A DNA stretch of 64,000 nucleotides from Cucumis sativus. Taxonomy: Eukaryota; Streptophyta; Magnoliopsida; Cucurbitales; Cucurbitaceae. This document shows positions 35,876-49,268 of this stretch, piece after piece (the first letter of the stretch is position 1; the number at the start of each line of letters is the position of its first letter). Below the pieces are notes generated by a model that saw nothing but the letters and a program-made list of their open reading frames with translations, was not told the DNA's origin and searched no databases. Where the stretch lies: positions 5,146,001-5,210,000 of the forward strand of contig NC_026655.2 in assembly GCF_000004075.3 (NCBI RefSeq), written 5' to 3'. The position numbers and the translations under genes are program-made.

Positions 35876-38757
35876 TTACAATGGGGATTTTGCTGGTGTA
35901 CCTGGATCACGAGGATACTTCCTCGGAGTGTGCCGTTCTTTAAAACAAACAACGGCAGTTCGCTGCCCATATGGACTATGTGATTCCACTGCACAAGTAA
36001 AAAAGGGATCATTAGACAATATTTACGTAATTACAACATAGAGATAGGAGGGTAAAGTTGAGGTAAAGGATAAGTTGGAAATACTTCAGCGATGGAACTA
36101 AAAGTAAAATTATGATTAGTTAAGAAAATAGTTCTAAATCCAACCTTGCCCAAGAAAAAGATTTTCCACGAGAATACTACAGTTTAGTAAGTTCCGTACA
36201 AATAAGCCTTAATAACCCATATCTTATGATCAAAGACAATCCAGTCAAATCAAACCAAATACTAGAACAAATATTCAAAATCTTTCAAACAAAACATAAG
36301 CCTACTAATAAAATACGCTTGACGAAATTCACTGCAATGGGTCGAAATTCCAGTTAATTGACTGGCAAATCCTATAGTTTTTACATCACGTTCATATAGA
36401 TTGTAGCAGAAATTGGCAGCGTCAGAAAGTTTCTTGTAGTTCCAAGTACACATTGGAATAACTAAGTTGAAGTATCTAGAAAACCAACTGGCTATGGGGT
36501 AAAGTGGGAGTGTCTTTTCAGGAGAGATTTCTGTACTATAAAGCAATCCTCAAGGATGACGCGAAAATCAGTTGACTTTATTACTGTACACATGAGATTA
36601 TGACATTGCAGGAAGACCAATAAAAAGACAAACACACCAGGGCATATTTGCAGCAAGGAGGCACCCATCATTTCAATTGCCTTTTCTGCATTTGTGACTT
36701 CTGCCTGTCAATACGAGAAATTCTAGAATGAATAAGTCATGCAACAAAAAAGTAACAAACTAAAGATTCACAAGATTATTTAAATTTAAAATCAAAAGAA
36801 TACCAATTACGCAAAGAAACTTTCTCAAAATGAGTTAGATATATTCCAACTCTAAACAATTCAGTTCAGAGAAATCTCCAAAATCATGAAGTATACTAGA
36901 GATCAGCTTAAAATCAAAAGGAGTCTACTTAAAAATTAAAATGGTGGTAAGAAAAATACAGTTACCACGTATCTTTATATTCATATCGTCCATGACAATA
37001 TTTGTGTAGCACCTATACTTATATCACTTTAGATTGACCATACAAAAATGAATATCCTGTTGTGCATTATAACCTGTAAATGGCTACTTTCATATATGGA
37101 AAAGAAAACAAGAAACTGAAAATAATTAAAGTGAAATGGGGATTTTAACATCAAATGCCTCTGCCTCCAGAAAGCAACAACAGTATCAATGATGGTAACG
37201 ATGTGCATACAGTCCCAGACTCCCAATGAAGTAGAAGAACGCAATCAGAGAGTAGACGTTCACAATGTTAACCGATAGAGAACATACAAGAGGATCGTGG
37301 CCTTTGGCAGCTAAAAACAAACCGCCAACACGAACCATAGGAAGACAATATTCAGCTGAAAGAAAAGATATCAAAGAAAAATAATAAGCAAGAGCAAAAC
37401 AACAAATGTCTTGAAGATTGATAGAAGGAAGCTATATATATCAAATTCAGATGGTACCTAAAATTCTCATTTCTGCGACAGCTCTAGCCACTACTACATC
37501 AAATTTCTCTCGTAAGGAAAGATCATGTCCCAAATTCTGCCCTACACCGAGATATATAACTGCCACATTAAATATAAACAAAGAAAGATTGGAGACATGA
37601 GCAGGTGTTCTTCCCTCTCTCTCTCAGAAGATAATAATACATAATATAGAGTAAATTTATCTCAAGGAAAACCCTCATTGATGACTTCAACTTCTTAAAG
37701 TATTCACAAAACAGTGAATATAATGATGAAATCTAGCCTGCTGCCAGCTCTACCCTCGAGGAACTGTTGAACATGCAAATCTCTTTACAATAACTCAAGC
37801 AAAAAACGTGTCCCTTCCACATTTTTGAAAAAAAGCACTATCGGTACATCGCCAAATCAAAAAATTTTGATCATTATCCAATAAAATGGATACTAATCAC
37901 CAAGTATATGAACTAATCAAGACAAGTGAATCAAACTTGAATGGCTAAATAGACCAGGGTGTTTAATTGCGTAAACGCAATGTCCACTTACCTCTGCTCT
38001 TCCTCGCACAACTTGAACATTTGTCAAACCGGTATGACCCACTGCATGCTCCAAGAAAAGACACCGCTTATTCATAGACTCCATCAACGTTACTTGCCAT
38101 TCTAGTCCATTCAAATATTACCAAGTTAAACCCCCAAAATAATAGATAGGATAAGGAAGCAACCAAAATTGAATATTCGTTATATCACAGAATAGTCCCT
38201 GGCGCATAAAATGCATTTTCATCATCATACGATTCGATTGTGTTCACCTGGGCAAGCAATAGCTATAATCAATCCTGGAAGCCCGGCCCCCGTTCCAACA
38301 TCAACAAGTTTAATGTCATCGCATGGACTAGTCGAACAATGCGACATGTACAGATTCCGAATTGGTGGTATAATAGCCAGAGAATCCTCGACGTGCCTTT
38401 CCATCACTTCATTTACTTCCGTAATAGCCGTAAGATTCATTTTCTACCAGAATTCAACCATACATCCATCAAACTAAAGCTAACGACAAGAAACACAAAT
38501 AAAATTTCAGGAAATGAAACCAGCGTCAAAGAGAAACCAAGTACCTGGTTCCACTGAAGAAGAGCGTCGACGAAAAGATGAACCTGGTCTTTTTGGCGGG
38601 AAGTTAGGGTTTCAAAGTGAAGAAATCTGGAAGAATTGCAAGTGACGGTGAGTCGCTTAAAGCTGGTCCGGATAGGAAAACTGAACGGCGTTCGCTTCGG
38701 AAGAGGCGAAAACTGTTTGATAAAAGTCCTCAAAGAGAACGAAACTGTGCTTGCCAT
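35876..38757 (-). CDS. GIDB: RsmG/GidB 16S rRNA (guanine-N7) methyltransferase, plastid type
   Basis: Seven exons in transcript order: 38757-38545, 38443-38248, 38101-37992, 37536-37458, 37355-37288, 36704-36638 and 35988-35876 (stop TAA 35876-35878). They code for 281 residues, with all junctions in phase. The first about 45 residues are Ser/Thr/Arg-rich without acids (MASTVSFSLRTFIKQFSPLP), a chloroplast-type transit peptide. The RsmG fold follows: QWNQKMNLTAI, ERHVEDSLA, the SAM-binding motif VDVGTGAGLPGL (residues 118-129), LMESMNKRCLFLEH, VVARAVAEMRILAEYCLPMV and the C-terminal KYPRDPGTPAKSPL. The bacterial enzyme methylates G527 of 16S rRNA and its loss gives streptomycin resistance. 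The plant copy should act on plastid 16S rRNA. Two inverted TGGGCC elements lie upstream. Confidence 0.94.
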
Positions 38758-38839
38758 CTTCCCGCGCTCTTCGGCCTCTATTCAGGAAACCCGTTTCTCC
38801 TTCGTGTCTTGACGACCTGTCGTTCGATACATTGTTGAT

Positions 38840-38860
38840 TGGGCCTTTTCACTTGGCCCA
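38840..38860 (-). promoter_or_regulatory. Paired site II elements (TGGGCC / GGCCCA) upstream of GIDB
   Basis: TGGGCC at 38840-38845 and GGCCCA at 38855-38860 lie 83-103 bases upstream of the GIDB ATG, with further GCCCA words to 38895. This arrangement is typical of TCP-responsive promoters of organelle-ribosome and translation genes. Function is inferred. Confidence 0.5.
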
Positions 38861-39867
38861 CTTTCAGTCCAATGATTTGACCCATTAAAAGCCCAAAAAT
38901 TCAACCCGAACTCTTGACCCAACAAAACCCGACCCACCGAACCGTCTCTTTACCTATTGAATATTTGGTTTAAACACTCTTTCTATATGTAGTTTTAAAT
39001 GTAGGACCCTTTTTCTTGTTTTAAATGCTATAAATACTGTCTACATTCATAATACAAGTTTTATTTTAATTGAAGTACATTCAATAACTATTCAAACATT
39101 AATTATGGTATTTGATAAACCTAAACATTGTTAAGTTTAATAGCTTTATATATGTATCGGTAAATGTCTAGATCATTCAAAAACTCAAATTTTTTTTAGT
39201 TACATAATGTTCCTAGATTATATAATGCATAGATCATATAGATCTCATACTAGCTAGCATGTTACATCAATAAAAGAAAAAGGAAGGGACCAAAATCTTA
39301 GTGGACTAGCTGGGTTGTTTCAACACAAAAGATTTTATAACATTTTCAAACTTTTTTCTCAAACAAATATTCTTCATCCACTCTCTCAATCCTCGTTTTA
39401 TTTCTCTTGTTCAACGAGAATAACAATGACAATAACAAGTGGAGTTGCTTCTTCTTCCTCTAACAATAATACATGGTGTTTAACAAGACAACATACAAAG
39501 TTTTTCACAAGCGAAAATAAACCAAAATTCAGAAAATGTTACGAAATTCATATTTTTATGTAGGTGATGGATATAAAAAGAAAAGCATAAAGAAGCAATA
39601 AAAATGGGAATGAAGGGTATGAAAAGTGAATAGTGTAATGGGGAAGAGGGTATGTAAGGGAAAAAGGAAAAGGGGAAGAGTAAGATAAAAATGGAATAAT
39701 ACATAGTGGCACAAAGGACAGTGCAGAACCCACACTTTCTACTTAGTAATGATGGTGACCCAACTTTACAGACAAACTCAACCTTACTATTTTTATTTTC
39801 ATTTATTTAATGTATACATCTAATTTAATTATAATATATATAAACATTTTATAATGTTGTTCTATAG

Positions 39868-39949
39868 TCGTGGGGCCTCTCCACCTACAGACACCAGCAT
39901 TGAGGTGAGGAATCATAAAATAAAGAACAGCCATTGAGGCCCCACGATT
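39868..39949. repeat. GC-rich inverted repeat (CGTGGGGCCTC / GAGGCCCCACG)
   Basis: CGTGGGGCCTC near 39870-39880 pairs with GAGGCCCCACG near 39936-39946, with about 55 bases between them. Pairing extends only one or two bases further. The G+C content stands out from the surrounding desert. Confidence 0.8.
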
Positions 39950-40270
39950 CTTTCTTTCATAAACCAGAAAAAAGAGAGGAGAAAAATCAATTTTGACCAA
40001 TTTTGTAAGTTTTAATTCGAAAATCACCCTCTATACATCTTTACCGTTTTCATATCAATCGTGATAGTTGTCTTTAGCTATGATCATTTCTTAGGTTGGT
40101 TGCATTTTCAACAATCATTCTCTCTAACAAAAAGCTACCAAATCTCCACTTAAATACTCTAAATTTTCTTAAATAGAATAATACAATCTATGGACTTCAA
40201 CTACATACACAAATCATAGTAGGATTATCAATTGGAAATTTTACGACGTGACTAAGTTAACGAGGAACGT

Positions 40271-40272
<2 letters not shown>

Positions 40273-40304
<32 letters not shown>
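40273..40304. repeat. (AT)n microsatellite
   Basis: An uninterrupted AT run of 32 bases. Confidence 0.95.
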
Positions 40305-40306
<2 letters not shown>

Positions 40307-40669
40307 TCTATATACACCTATAATGGTATTATATTGTCCTATTTTAAAATGTCATTATTTAATTACAAACCCTATGGTTATTCTATGTATTTAATTATTG
40401 TGAGAGTTTGATTGCATTTTTGAAAACTCGTCCAAATAAACTCTAATTAAATATTTCATGAAGCATTTTAATTATTTTAGTTCATTCAACTTTTAGTGGT
40501 TCCCTCGTTAATTCTATTTTCGGACAAAAATAGGTGTAAACTTTTGTAGAGACATTAATTTTAGTGAAATATAAGTTTTATCAATACACAATTTTGACAA
40601 AAAAAAATAAATTCACAAATTTCAACCAAAATAATTATTCTAATTCTTTGAGTTTTAGCTCATTTTTTT

Positions 40670-40748
40670 AACCATATATATGGGTATGATCAAACCTCTA
40701 ACTTTTAGATCAACAACAAAAGTACTATGTCAGTTAAGTTCGATTTTA
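40670..40748 (-). repeat. tRNA-like dispersed repeat, copy 3
   Basis: On the minus strand it reads CGAACTTAACTGACATAGTAC, then GATCTAAAAGTTAGAGGTTTG. It matches copy 2 in order, spacing and both box-like words. Confidence 0.5.
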
Positions 40749-42060
40749 TTCTTTAATAAAGTTTTAAATGGTAATTAATATCTTATATATTGTTCTAAAT
40801 AAGTTTAGGTTAAAGAAAAAGGACCCACACTGTTTACTTACCTCTAGCCATTAAATATGGGTGGATTTATTGGCTGCATAAACAAACAACATTGTGGGGA
40901 CTATGGAGATTTTATTCTTTTCGATCATCTTCGGGTTTGAACTTTGTTTGCTTCTAATTATTATTTTTCTTTTATTTTTATAAACAAATATTTATATGTG
41001 TAATTATATGAGCGTTGAAAATTTTCGCTTAATTAAGATGGAGTATTATTTACTAGAAATTATAAATATTTTGGTTCTGATTATATATTTTGAAACAATT
41101 TTTTTTAGTATAGTTTTTGTTTTATATCAAAACTAATTATAATTGGGTCTTAGATTTTTTTAAAACAGATAATTAAAAAGTGGAAGGAAAAAAGGTTGGT
41201 TGGTTCATTAATTGAGTTTTGTTTTATGGGTGAGATGTGACCTTATGATGGAAGGTCAACCATTGGTGTGATTACATTAATTAGGGGTTTTATGGGGTAA
41301 TTATATAGTTTGTTTGAATAATGTAGACATTATTATGTGTCTAATCATAGATTTCTATATATTACTATTTTAAGTTCGAATTTTGTGCCAACGGCCCATT
41401 TTGATTAAGAGGAATTACTCGAGGTTCTATTGTTATGAACAAAAATATAATTAATGAAAGTGCTTTTGAATGTATTTAATCATTTCTGAACAGTTTAATT
41501 TGGGTTGTGTTTTCAAAAAAAATTGTGAAGTTCTGTCTCTTTTCTAAAAAAATAAGAACACTAATGTCCATTAGTTCAGTTCTACTAGTTAACTTCACAG
41601 TATTGAATTAGGATACAAGCATTAATTGAATAAAGGAGTGGATCAATAGTAACTTTGGGAGTAAAATTAAAGAAAGATGGATAAGATTGGAGAAAAGAAT
41701 AAATAATTTATGTATGTATTTATAAGAGATTAGTATATAATAATCGAGTAGTTTTAAAATAATATATTTATAACGGTTAACTGATTTAATAATCATTAAA
41801 ATGCTTTTAAATCTATAACGTTAAAGGTTTAAACGATTAATGAATTAAGAAATTTCGAACGAAAGTGAAAGATATTATTTTGATAAATTATTTTTCTCAT
41901 ATTTTTATCGTAAAAAAAAAGAAACATTTTTATTTAAAGATCTTAACCAAATAATTTTAGAATAATTAATTTGAAAAAATACACATTTCCAAAATACTCC
42001 ATCTCAATTCACACTAAAACTTTAGAACTAACACTCCAAAAAACACTAAAGAAAAAACCC

Positions 42061-42148
42061 ACAACAAAACAAAACTAATTAAAAAAAACTCACTAAGCAA
42101 GAAAAAACACACAACAAAACAAAACTACATAAAACTCACTAAGCAAGA
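42061..42148 (+). repeat. Imperfect tandem repeat, two copies of about 40 bp
   Basis: Bases 42061-42101 and 42111-42148 share ACAACAAAACAAAACTA at the start and CTCACTAAGCAAG at the end. The second copy has lost a few A residues. Confidence 0.85.
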
Positions 42149-42269
42149 TTCCTTTCATTTAATGTTAATTCAATAATTGATGATAATATATAGAAGAGAA
42201 CAAAAAAAATTATCATTTAACAAAAATAAATTTAAACGAGAAGGCAAGTAAAGCTTGATCAAATTAACC

Positions 42270-42340
42270 AACTAGAGCCTAATTTAACTGATATCAAATT
42301 TGTATTAAATAACGATAGAGTGTGTAATTCGAATCTTTTC
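42270..42340 (+). repeat. tRNA-like dispersed repeat, copy 4
   Basis: GAGCCTAATTTAACTGATAT is followed by about 35 bases and GTGTAATTCGAATCTTTTCC. It has the same layout as the copies at 29275 and 34765 but is more diverged. Confidence 0.45.
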
Positions 42341-43374
42341 CTACGTACATTCAATTATTGTACTGTAAAAGCTTCACTCTAAGAGTAATTTATCAAATTA
42401 CTTAAATTTAAAAATTAAAATAATAACGTTACCAATAAAAAAACGTAAAAATCCATCTATAAAGTAGACAAATATTATGTCATATATTTTGAAATTTAGA
42501 GGAGTTACTTTTCCTTATTAAACACAACAACAAATTTATTATGACCCAAACTTAAGCCATGGAACCTCTTTTTAAAGGTAAAAAAAAGATTGATAATAGT
42601 GAGTTCTATCAAATAAACAAAGTATTTTACAAAAATAGAGTTCACCGTATGAATATATCCAATGTATTTAAAATGAACTAATAGAGTTTATCACTGTTTG
42701 AATAGACGATCCTATGCATGCAAATCATTGTTCAAATAAAGTATTGTAGGAGAGCAACAAAAAATTTCTCATTAGCTACAAAGAAAACGAAATAATAATA
42801 TTATATCAAAATCATCTTAATCACTCCATAGATGCTCAATAACAATTCATAAACATAAAAGTTGATATATATTTTAGTCAAGTCATAAAAACTTAAAAGT
42901 CCAAACTAAACACACATGATATATATATCATGCATACCCAATACGATAAAACGTCAATGGGATCTTATACCTACCTATATTCCAAACTTTTGCTTGCATT
43001 AACTCACTCCCACACTACAATTAGCTACTCATTGTATACTCAAACGGTTTATTCACCCTAGGTTTTCTCTAAACCTCTTAACTATTAACTTTTGAATTTG
43101 ATTATACAAGAAGTTTAAGTGTTATAGGAGAAGAGATTTATGATGTAGTTTTTTCTTTTTTTCTTGTTAATAGTACATATACATTTGATGATCTCAATCA
43201 AACCTAGCTATGACATTTTGTTTTGGAAGACAAGGACGAGTAGGGTTTAGATAAGGGTGTCTTAGGAAATGACAAGTAGAAGAAAGTATATATATATATA
43301 AATTTTATTTAATGGGAATCTAATAATAATTGATTGTCCCCATGAAGACCGAATCATTATTCTCAAATTGATCA

Positions 43375-43402
43375 AAAAGAAAAGAAAAGAAAAGAAAAGA
43401 AA
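43375..43402 (+). repeat. (AAAAG)n microsatellite
   Basis: About five AAAAG units in tandem. Confidence 0.9.
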
Positions 43403-45754
43403 GGTGGGAATTTTCAGTTCAGGTAAAACATTTTGAGTACAATGACATTCTGTTTATTCTCTAAAAACCCCTCGAAACTACCACTTCCACAGGGACAAAC
43501 TACCACATTCATCCACTTTCTACAAAATTTCACTTTCTTTTATGTACTATTTCCTTATTTTTCATTACTTCATTTATACCCACACACAAAAAACCCTAAA
43601 TTGTCGAGAGCTTTCAATTATGATTCATGTCCCCCACATTTTTCAAAAATTTTATTTTAAAAAATACGTGTCGACTTTTGATAGGGTATGAGTATGATAG
43701 ACCGAAAATTAGAGTATATTGATCAAACAAACCGAATCAAAAGGGTTTGGTCGGTGTTAGCTTGTGACTTTGGTTAGTCTGTTTTTTTCATGGTCGGAGT
43801 TAGTTCAAATGTTTACTAAATCAACATTGTATAGTCATTTAGTAGTGGTTTGATAGAAAATTTGAATGGGACGGATGGATGCTTACCCTAAATTTAGGAG
43901 GATATTTGGAGTGTTGAATTTTATTATTTTAATATGTAGTTCTTTTTAGTGTATACTAATTCGATTTGGAAAAAAGATAACAAATCTTGTAATAAAGACG
44001 AGATGCGATAGAAGTAGAAAATAGTGAATATGTAATAAAGAGAGATTTATGGTAGTTAATGGTAAAATCTATAATAGTTGAAAACACGAATTATTATAAT
44101 TAATTTAAGTCGACGATACAATGTAATATTCACCCTACTCATTTGAAGTTGGGGACTTAAACAAAACTTCTAGATATATATCTCTTTATCTTTATGTTTA
44201 AAATTGAAAAAAAATGTGAAAATTGATGTGATATGACAATTGATATATAACAAATCCAAAAAATGTCCGTGACATTATTTACGACCACGTATATATTATT
44301 AATGATAAAAATCAAGAGAGATTCTCTATCCCTTGAAGACAATTGACAATATAATAACTTACCAAATCAACACAAAAAAGGACAACAATATTTGCTGTCA
44401 ATTCCTCGTTAATATACTTCTCAAATAATAACCCAACGTATATTTTAATTTTTATACATCATTAGTTGTCACGTCAATCTCCATCTCGTATTAACTATAG
44501 AACGAAACTTTTCAAAATCGTAAATAAATGTAGTTAAAAGTTAAAACTCGACCTTATAGTTGAATCTATATCTCTCTTTTTTTACCTTTACTATCACATA
44601 TTCCAATTCCTAAAAGTGCTTTTAGTATAGAAATGTGTTTGAATCTCCATCATCATCATTGTTTAAAGGACTATGATACACTCTTAGCTATATATTTAAA
44701 CCCAAAAGAACAGAGAGCACTAAACATTTTTAATTAAAAGGAAAATCATGCTTTGAAAAGCACTTATCTAAACACATATATATACATAATTAAAAAACAG
44801 AAAAAGAGCTGAAAAGAGGTTTTGTGGTTTGTAATGTTTGGATATTTGAAGAATAATGGAATTTTATAATTAATTTGTGTGTTTGTGTATTTGTTTACTG
44901 TGTTAGTTTAATACAAAATTATTCCAACTGCCAAAAATATTCCCTCTCTCTTTAACAAAACCCAATAAAGCTCTCAAAATAAGGAGAGATTTCTTTTATC
45001 TACTCAAGGATATATACAGTCACAAACAGCCTTTAAGTTTTTCTTTCCTTTTTTTTACCATCATTAATTAAAATAATCAATATTAAAAACACTTCGTTAA
45101 GTGATTTTCCTTTTTTTATAAAAAAAAATTATTCTTCCAAAGCTTTCAATTAATTTAAATGGAAAAAGGAAAAAAAAATGGAAGCTTTGGTGAATCCCAA
45201 AGACTATGCATATTCTCTTGACTCATGACATTTATGCAGAGCTGAGCTGCTTGCTAGCTCCATCCACCACTCTTTATTGTTCTTCTTTTATAGGTTAAAA
45301 AAATTACCCTTTAGTGAATTAAGTTTGATTCTTTAAAAAAAAAATTAGAATATAATATAGTGTTCTTCGATTATAGTTGTGTGATTTTCTCGAATATGGA
45401 TTAAAAAGTTGTATGTTTGAAATAATCACATTAGATGATAATGAATTTGAAGTATATGTTTGGTCTCTCTTATATGTTTAATGTGTTGAAAAACTGATAA
45501 TTTGTTAATATCATTAATTTTTTCAAGTTGACACGTTTATATATAAGAAAAGAAGTGTTTTGTGTAGAATGAGATTATTCCACGTCCATCTTTTAAATAG
45601 CTCGAGGGATGAAATTGCACAGGAATGAGTACAACCTAAAATACATTGTTAAAAAAAGTTAATTTATAGGGTGAGAAATAAATGCCATATAGTATTGACT
45701 TATACAATATATTATATTGCTTTCTCTTATTAATTTCTTTTTCTTATTATTTTC

Positions 45755-45925
45755 AAATATAGCAAATGAATAAAAATATAGTAAAATGTTACAAAATCCA
45801 ACTACGATAAATCGAGAGATGGACTACCGCCTATATCTATTTCTATAATGACAGACACATATAATAGTTTATTTTGATTTATATCATAAATATTTTGTTC
45901 ATATTTGTAAATAATTTTCAAAATT
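45755..45925. repeat. Diverged copy of the AT-rich dispersed repeat at 10752-11246
   Basis: It shares the order 'caaatatagcaaa ... gtaaaatgttac ... tttatatcataaat ... tgttcatatttgtaaat' with the copies near 11 kb. The relationship was judged by eye. Confidence 0.35.
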
Positions 45926-46084
45926 AATTTTGTCATTCAAAATATTTGTTTTTCTTCAACCTGCTTTTCAAATTAGGTATTTTAAATTCCGGTCCAATTG
46001 TCTAACCACAGTTTTTTACACAAACATAGTTGCAACCCAGAATGCATTAAAACGTATTAATATTGGTTTTCTTTTATCTGAATC

Positions 46085-46900
46085 TCCTCTCCATTGAGAG
46101 AGAGAGAGAGTGCAACAAAAAGCTTCCACTCTTCCTTATAATGTCTTTCTCTCTCCCCTTTTGTGAAAGAGAGAGAGAGAGATGAAGTATAGGTAGACAA
46201 AAGGGAAAGAGGGTTAATAATCAATCTCTGTTTCTCTTTCTCCTTTCTCTCTTTTCTCTCTTTTCTCTCTTTGTTTGTTCAATTAAGAGAGAAAGAATCA
46301 TCATCATCATGGCACCAAAGGCCTTGGATTTTTCTTCAACCTTTGAAGAAATCACAAAGCACCCAACAAAAATCATCATCATAATCATCATCATCATCAC
46401 CATCATCATGTCCTCCTCCTCCTCCTCTTCCTTCATCATCATTACACCCTCACCCTCACCACCACCATCACCATTTCTTCTTCATCTTCTCTCTCCAAAC
46501 CCTAATTCCCAATTAATCAATACTCTCATCATCAATGAAAAACAAGGGTTCTTTCTCTTCTTCTTCTTCTTCTTCTTCTTCACCAAAAGGAAGAAAAAAC
46601 CCTAATCTTCATCTTCATCTTTTTTCCTTTTATGATCTCTTTTAATCAAAAAGAGATCGATCTCTCTTCATCCAAATCCCTCTCTCAACAAAAAGCTTGC
46701 TCTTTTGGGGAATCAAGCATCTTGGTCCGATGATTTTTGATCCTTCATTCATTTGATCGATCAAAGTTCAAACACAACAACAACAGCCAACAAGAACAAT
46801 TAGGTTTTCTCTCTCAAGTTTTGAGTTTTTTTTTTCTTTTTTCTTTTTAATGTCATATTATGATTATTATTATTATTGTTGTTGATTAATTACTTGTAGT
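46085..46900 (+). promoter_or_regulatory. Orphan promoter/5'-leader-like patch: GA and CT tracts, telo-boxes, ATG with low-complexity frame
   Basis: GA tracts lie at 46098-46112 and 46168-46182, CT-rich DNA at 46220-46275, two AAACCCTAA telo-boxes at 46497-46505 and 46597-46605, and a 10-bp perfect hairpin at 46634-46658. The ATG at 46309 opens a 98-codon frame whose product is mostly Ile, Ser, Pro and Phe runs, so I do not call it a gene. The composition matches leaders of plant regulatory genes, but no coding exon follows on either strand. Confidence 0.35.
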
Positions 46901-48508
46901 TGATTTTTAATTTAGTTGTTAAAGTTTATGTCTTTTTGTGCTAAAACTTATCAAAAATCCCATCTTGGGGTTTATCATCATTTAATTTTGTGTCTCTTTT
47001 ATTATTATATAAGATAAAAGATTTACACTGTTTTCTCTATTCTTTTTCCCATTTGGGGTTTCTGTCTTTTTATGATCTTAATTATTCACAAGAATTCACA
47101 TAATTTTCTTTTTTCTTTTCATTTTATTCATTTGGGTTTTGCAGAAATTAAACAATCTTATCAATAACTTTGAATCATGACATGTATAATCACTAGAAAA
47201 ATGCTTCTTTTTTTTTTTTTTCATTTTCTAGGGTTTGTAATTATTATGATGGTATGATCTCATTATTATCAAATTTCAATCATTTAACTCTTATGCCTTA
47301 CAATCTGCCAGCATGACCATTTTGAATTAACATGCATCCACACATCAATCCTCGTAGTCGTACGTTTGTCCTTTTTTTATATCATTTCTTTCAATTTCTT
47401 CATGTGATATCGTCTACAATAGGTCGTTTAATCCATTGCTTAAATAACTAAAGTGAGTTATAGATTAAATACAAATTTCTTGTTCAGACATGTTATTGAT
47501 AATCATATCCTAACTAAGATCGAGTAATTAGTTTTTAGCTTAATATACAAATGTTTTAACCAATTAAGTTTAACACGAAACTCGAAATTGAATTGGATGA
47601 TGATCAAATGCTCCAAAGTTAAACACTTTAGGTGTGGTTGACTACTATTACTTTGAATGATATTTTCTTGAGTTGGGTATTTTTTTCTCTCTGGGTAGCT
47701 AGCTAGACTACAAGTCTAGAAGATGTAAATTTTTGTAAGGATATAAAGAATCCCATTTTAATAGTAAAGGAGAAATATAATGATGGTACTTTTGAAAGAA
47801 GTGTGTGTGTGTTTTTTTTTCCTTTCAAAAATCACTTTGAAAAGTAGAAGAAAGGAAAATTTTCTCAAAGGGTTTCTGTTTGTTTCCTAGGAAAGTGGTT
47901 TGGTGGTGGGAGCTCATGATCCAAATGCTTCACTGTACTTTATTATTATTATCATTATTTATTTTAAATTTTTGAAGAGGGTGAAAAATAAAATTTAAAA
48001 AACAAAAAAGTAAGTTGAAAGTAAGAGATGTAGATAAGTCGTCTCGTTGATTTCTTGGTATATTCGGTTAATGACAAAAGTGAAGAACTTTTTTTATTTT
48101 ATTTATTTTATTGTTTTTGAATTTTGAATTTTGATGATAAAAGCTGTCTTGTTTCCTCATTGTTATTGATGAGAAATGCACATGCATTTTTATTATTGTT
48201 GTTGTTGTTATTATTTGGAAATATTTTGAGAAGGAGAGAGAGAAAAAAGAAAAAAAAGGAGAGAAATAGTAATGTTTAATTAATTATATTTATTTTGTTT
48301 AAAGGAATTATATTATTATTATAAGGTATAGCTTCGATTGAATGCATATATATTATACAGAATTTTTCTTCAGAAGGGGATTCTCTTTTTTGATGGCCTG
48401 CTTACATTTTTGTATAAAGTTGTGTTGGATAAAAAATGTCAAGTTTTTTAACTTCCCAATGGAATTTTTGACTTTGAATTATATAAACATGGAATGGGTC
48501 AAAAGGGG

Positions 48509-48529
48509 TTTTTTTTTTTTTTTTTTTTT
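48509..48529 (+). repeat. Poly-T tract of 21 T
   Basis: Uninterrupted T run in the desert. Confidence 0.95.
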
Positions 48530-49268
48530 CTCCAAATGGTATCATATAATTGTTGTATATGAAAAAAGGTTAGTCATTTTTATCTTGATTTAATTTTTTC
48601 GAACAAATTTAATTTAAATGAGTTGCGTTTGTTTTATCTTTCTCTTAATTAACTATGTGGATTTACTTTGTCTAATATATATACAAACCCTAAAGTCATA
48701 GTATTAGTTTGAATTTTATAGATAATTTTTTTTTTTTTAGAAATTGGATTTTAATATATGAATTGGATTCCATTCGATAATTAACTTTATAAACGCTACA
48801 TTAATACATATAATTTTTTATGTATTTTATTTAAAAAACATGTCAAGTTTTAAAACTAAAAGAACGTTTTTTAAAATAAAACATGAATTTTTTTCTTTTT
48901 AAATTTAACTAAAAATTTCAAGTGATTTGAAAGCTTTCTTTTTTTAATTCTTTTGTTTCTTTTCATGAATTTAGAAATAAGCTTCTTTGTTTATAAAATA
49001 AGAATGAAATAATTAACGACGAAATACGCTTGTATTAATTTTCAAAAATAAAAAATAGAAAATGTATAGAAATTACCAAGCATGAACGTAATTTTTTTTA
49101 ATGCATCATATGATTTGTGATTTGACATGATAGATTAGAGAAGATAAGATTCCTTTTTAGACTAAGGAAGAAAATTTAATTAGTGAAAAAAATTAAGAGA
49201 AAGATAAAGAGGCAAATTAGAAAGAGTTGAATCTAAAGGGAAAGTGAAAAACAGGCCACAAGATTAAG

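Noticed and set aside
36262-36546. 94-codon minus-strand frame within the GIDB gene span
   Set aside because: It falls in the last intron of GIDB and the peptide is not part of the RsmG fold.
46309-46605. 98-codon frame starting MAPKALDFSSTFEEITK
   Set aside because: After residue 20 it is runs of Ile, Ser, Pro and Phe from ATC, TCC and TTC repeats. This is low-complexity leader DNA, with no family features.
47304-47320. CTGCCAGCATGA, resembling part of miR167
   Set aside because: Only about 12 bases match and no complementary star arm lies within several hundred bases, so there is no precursor hairpin.
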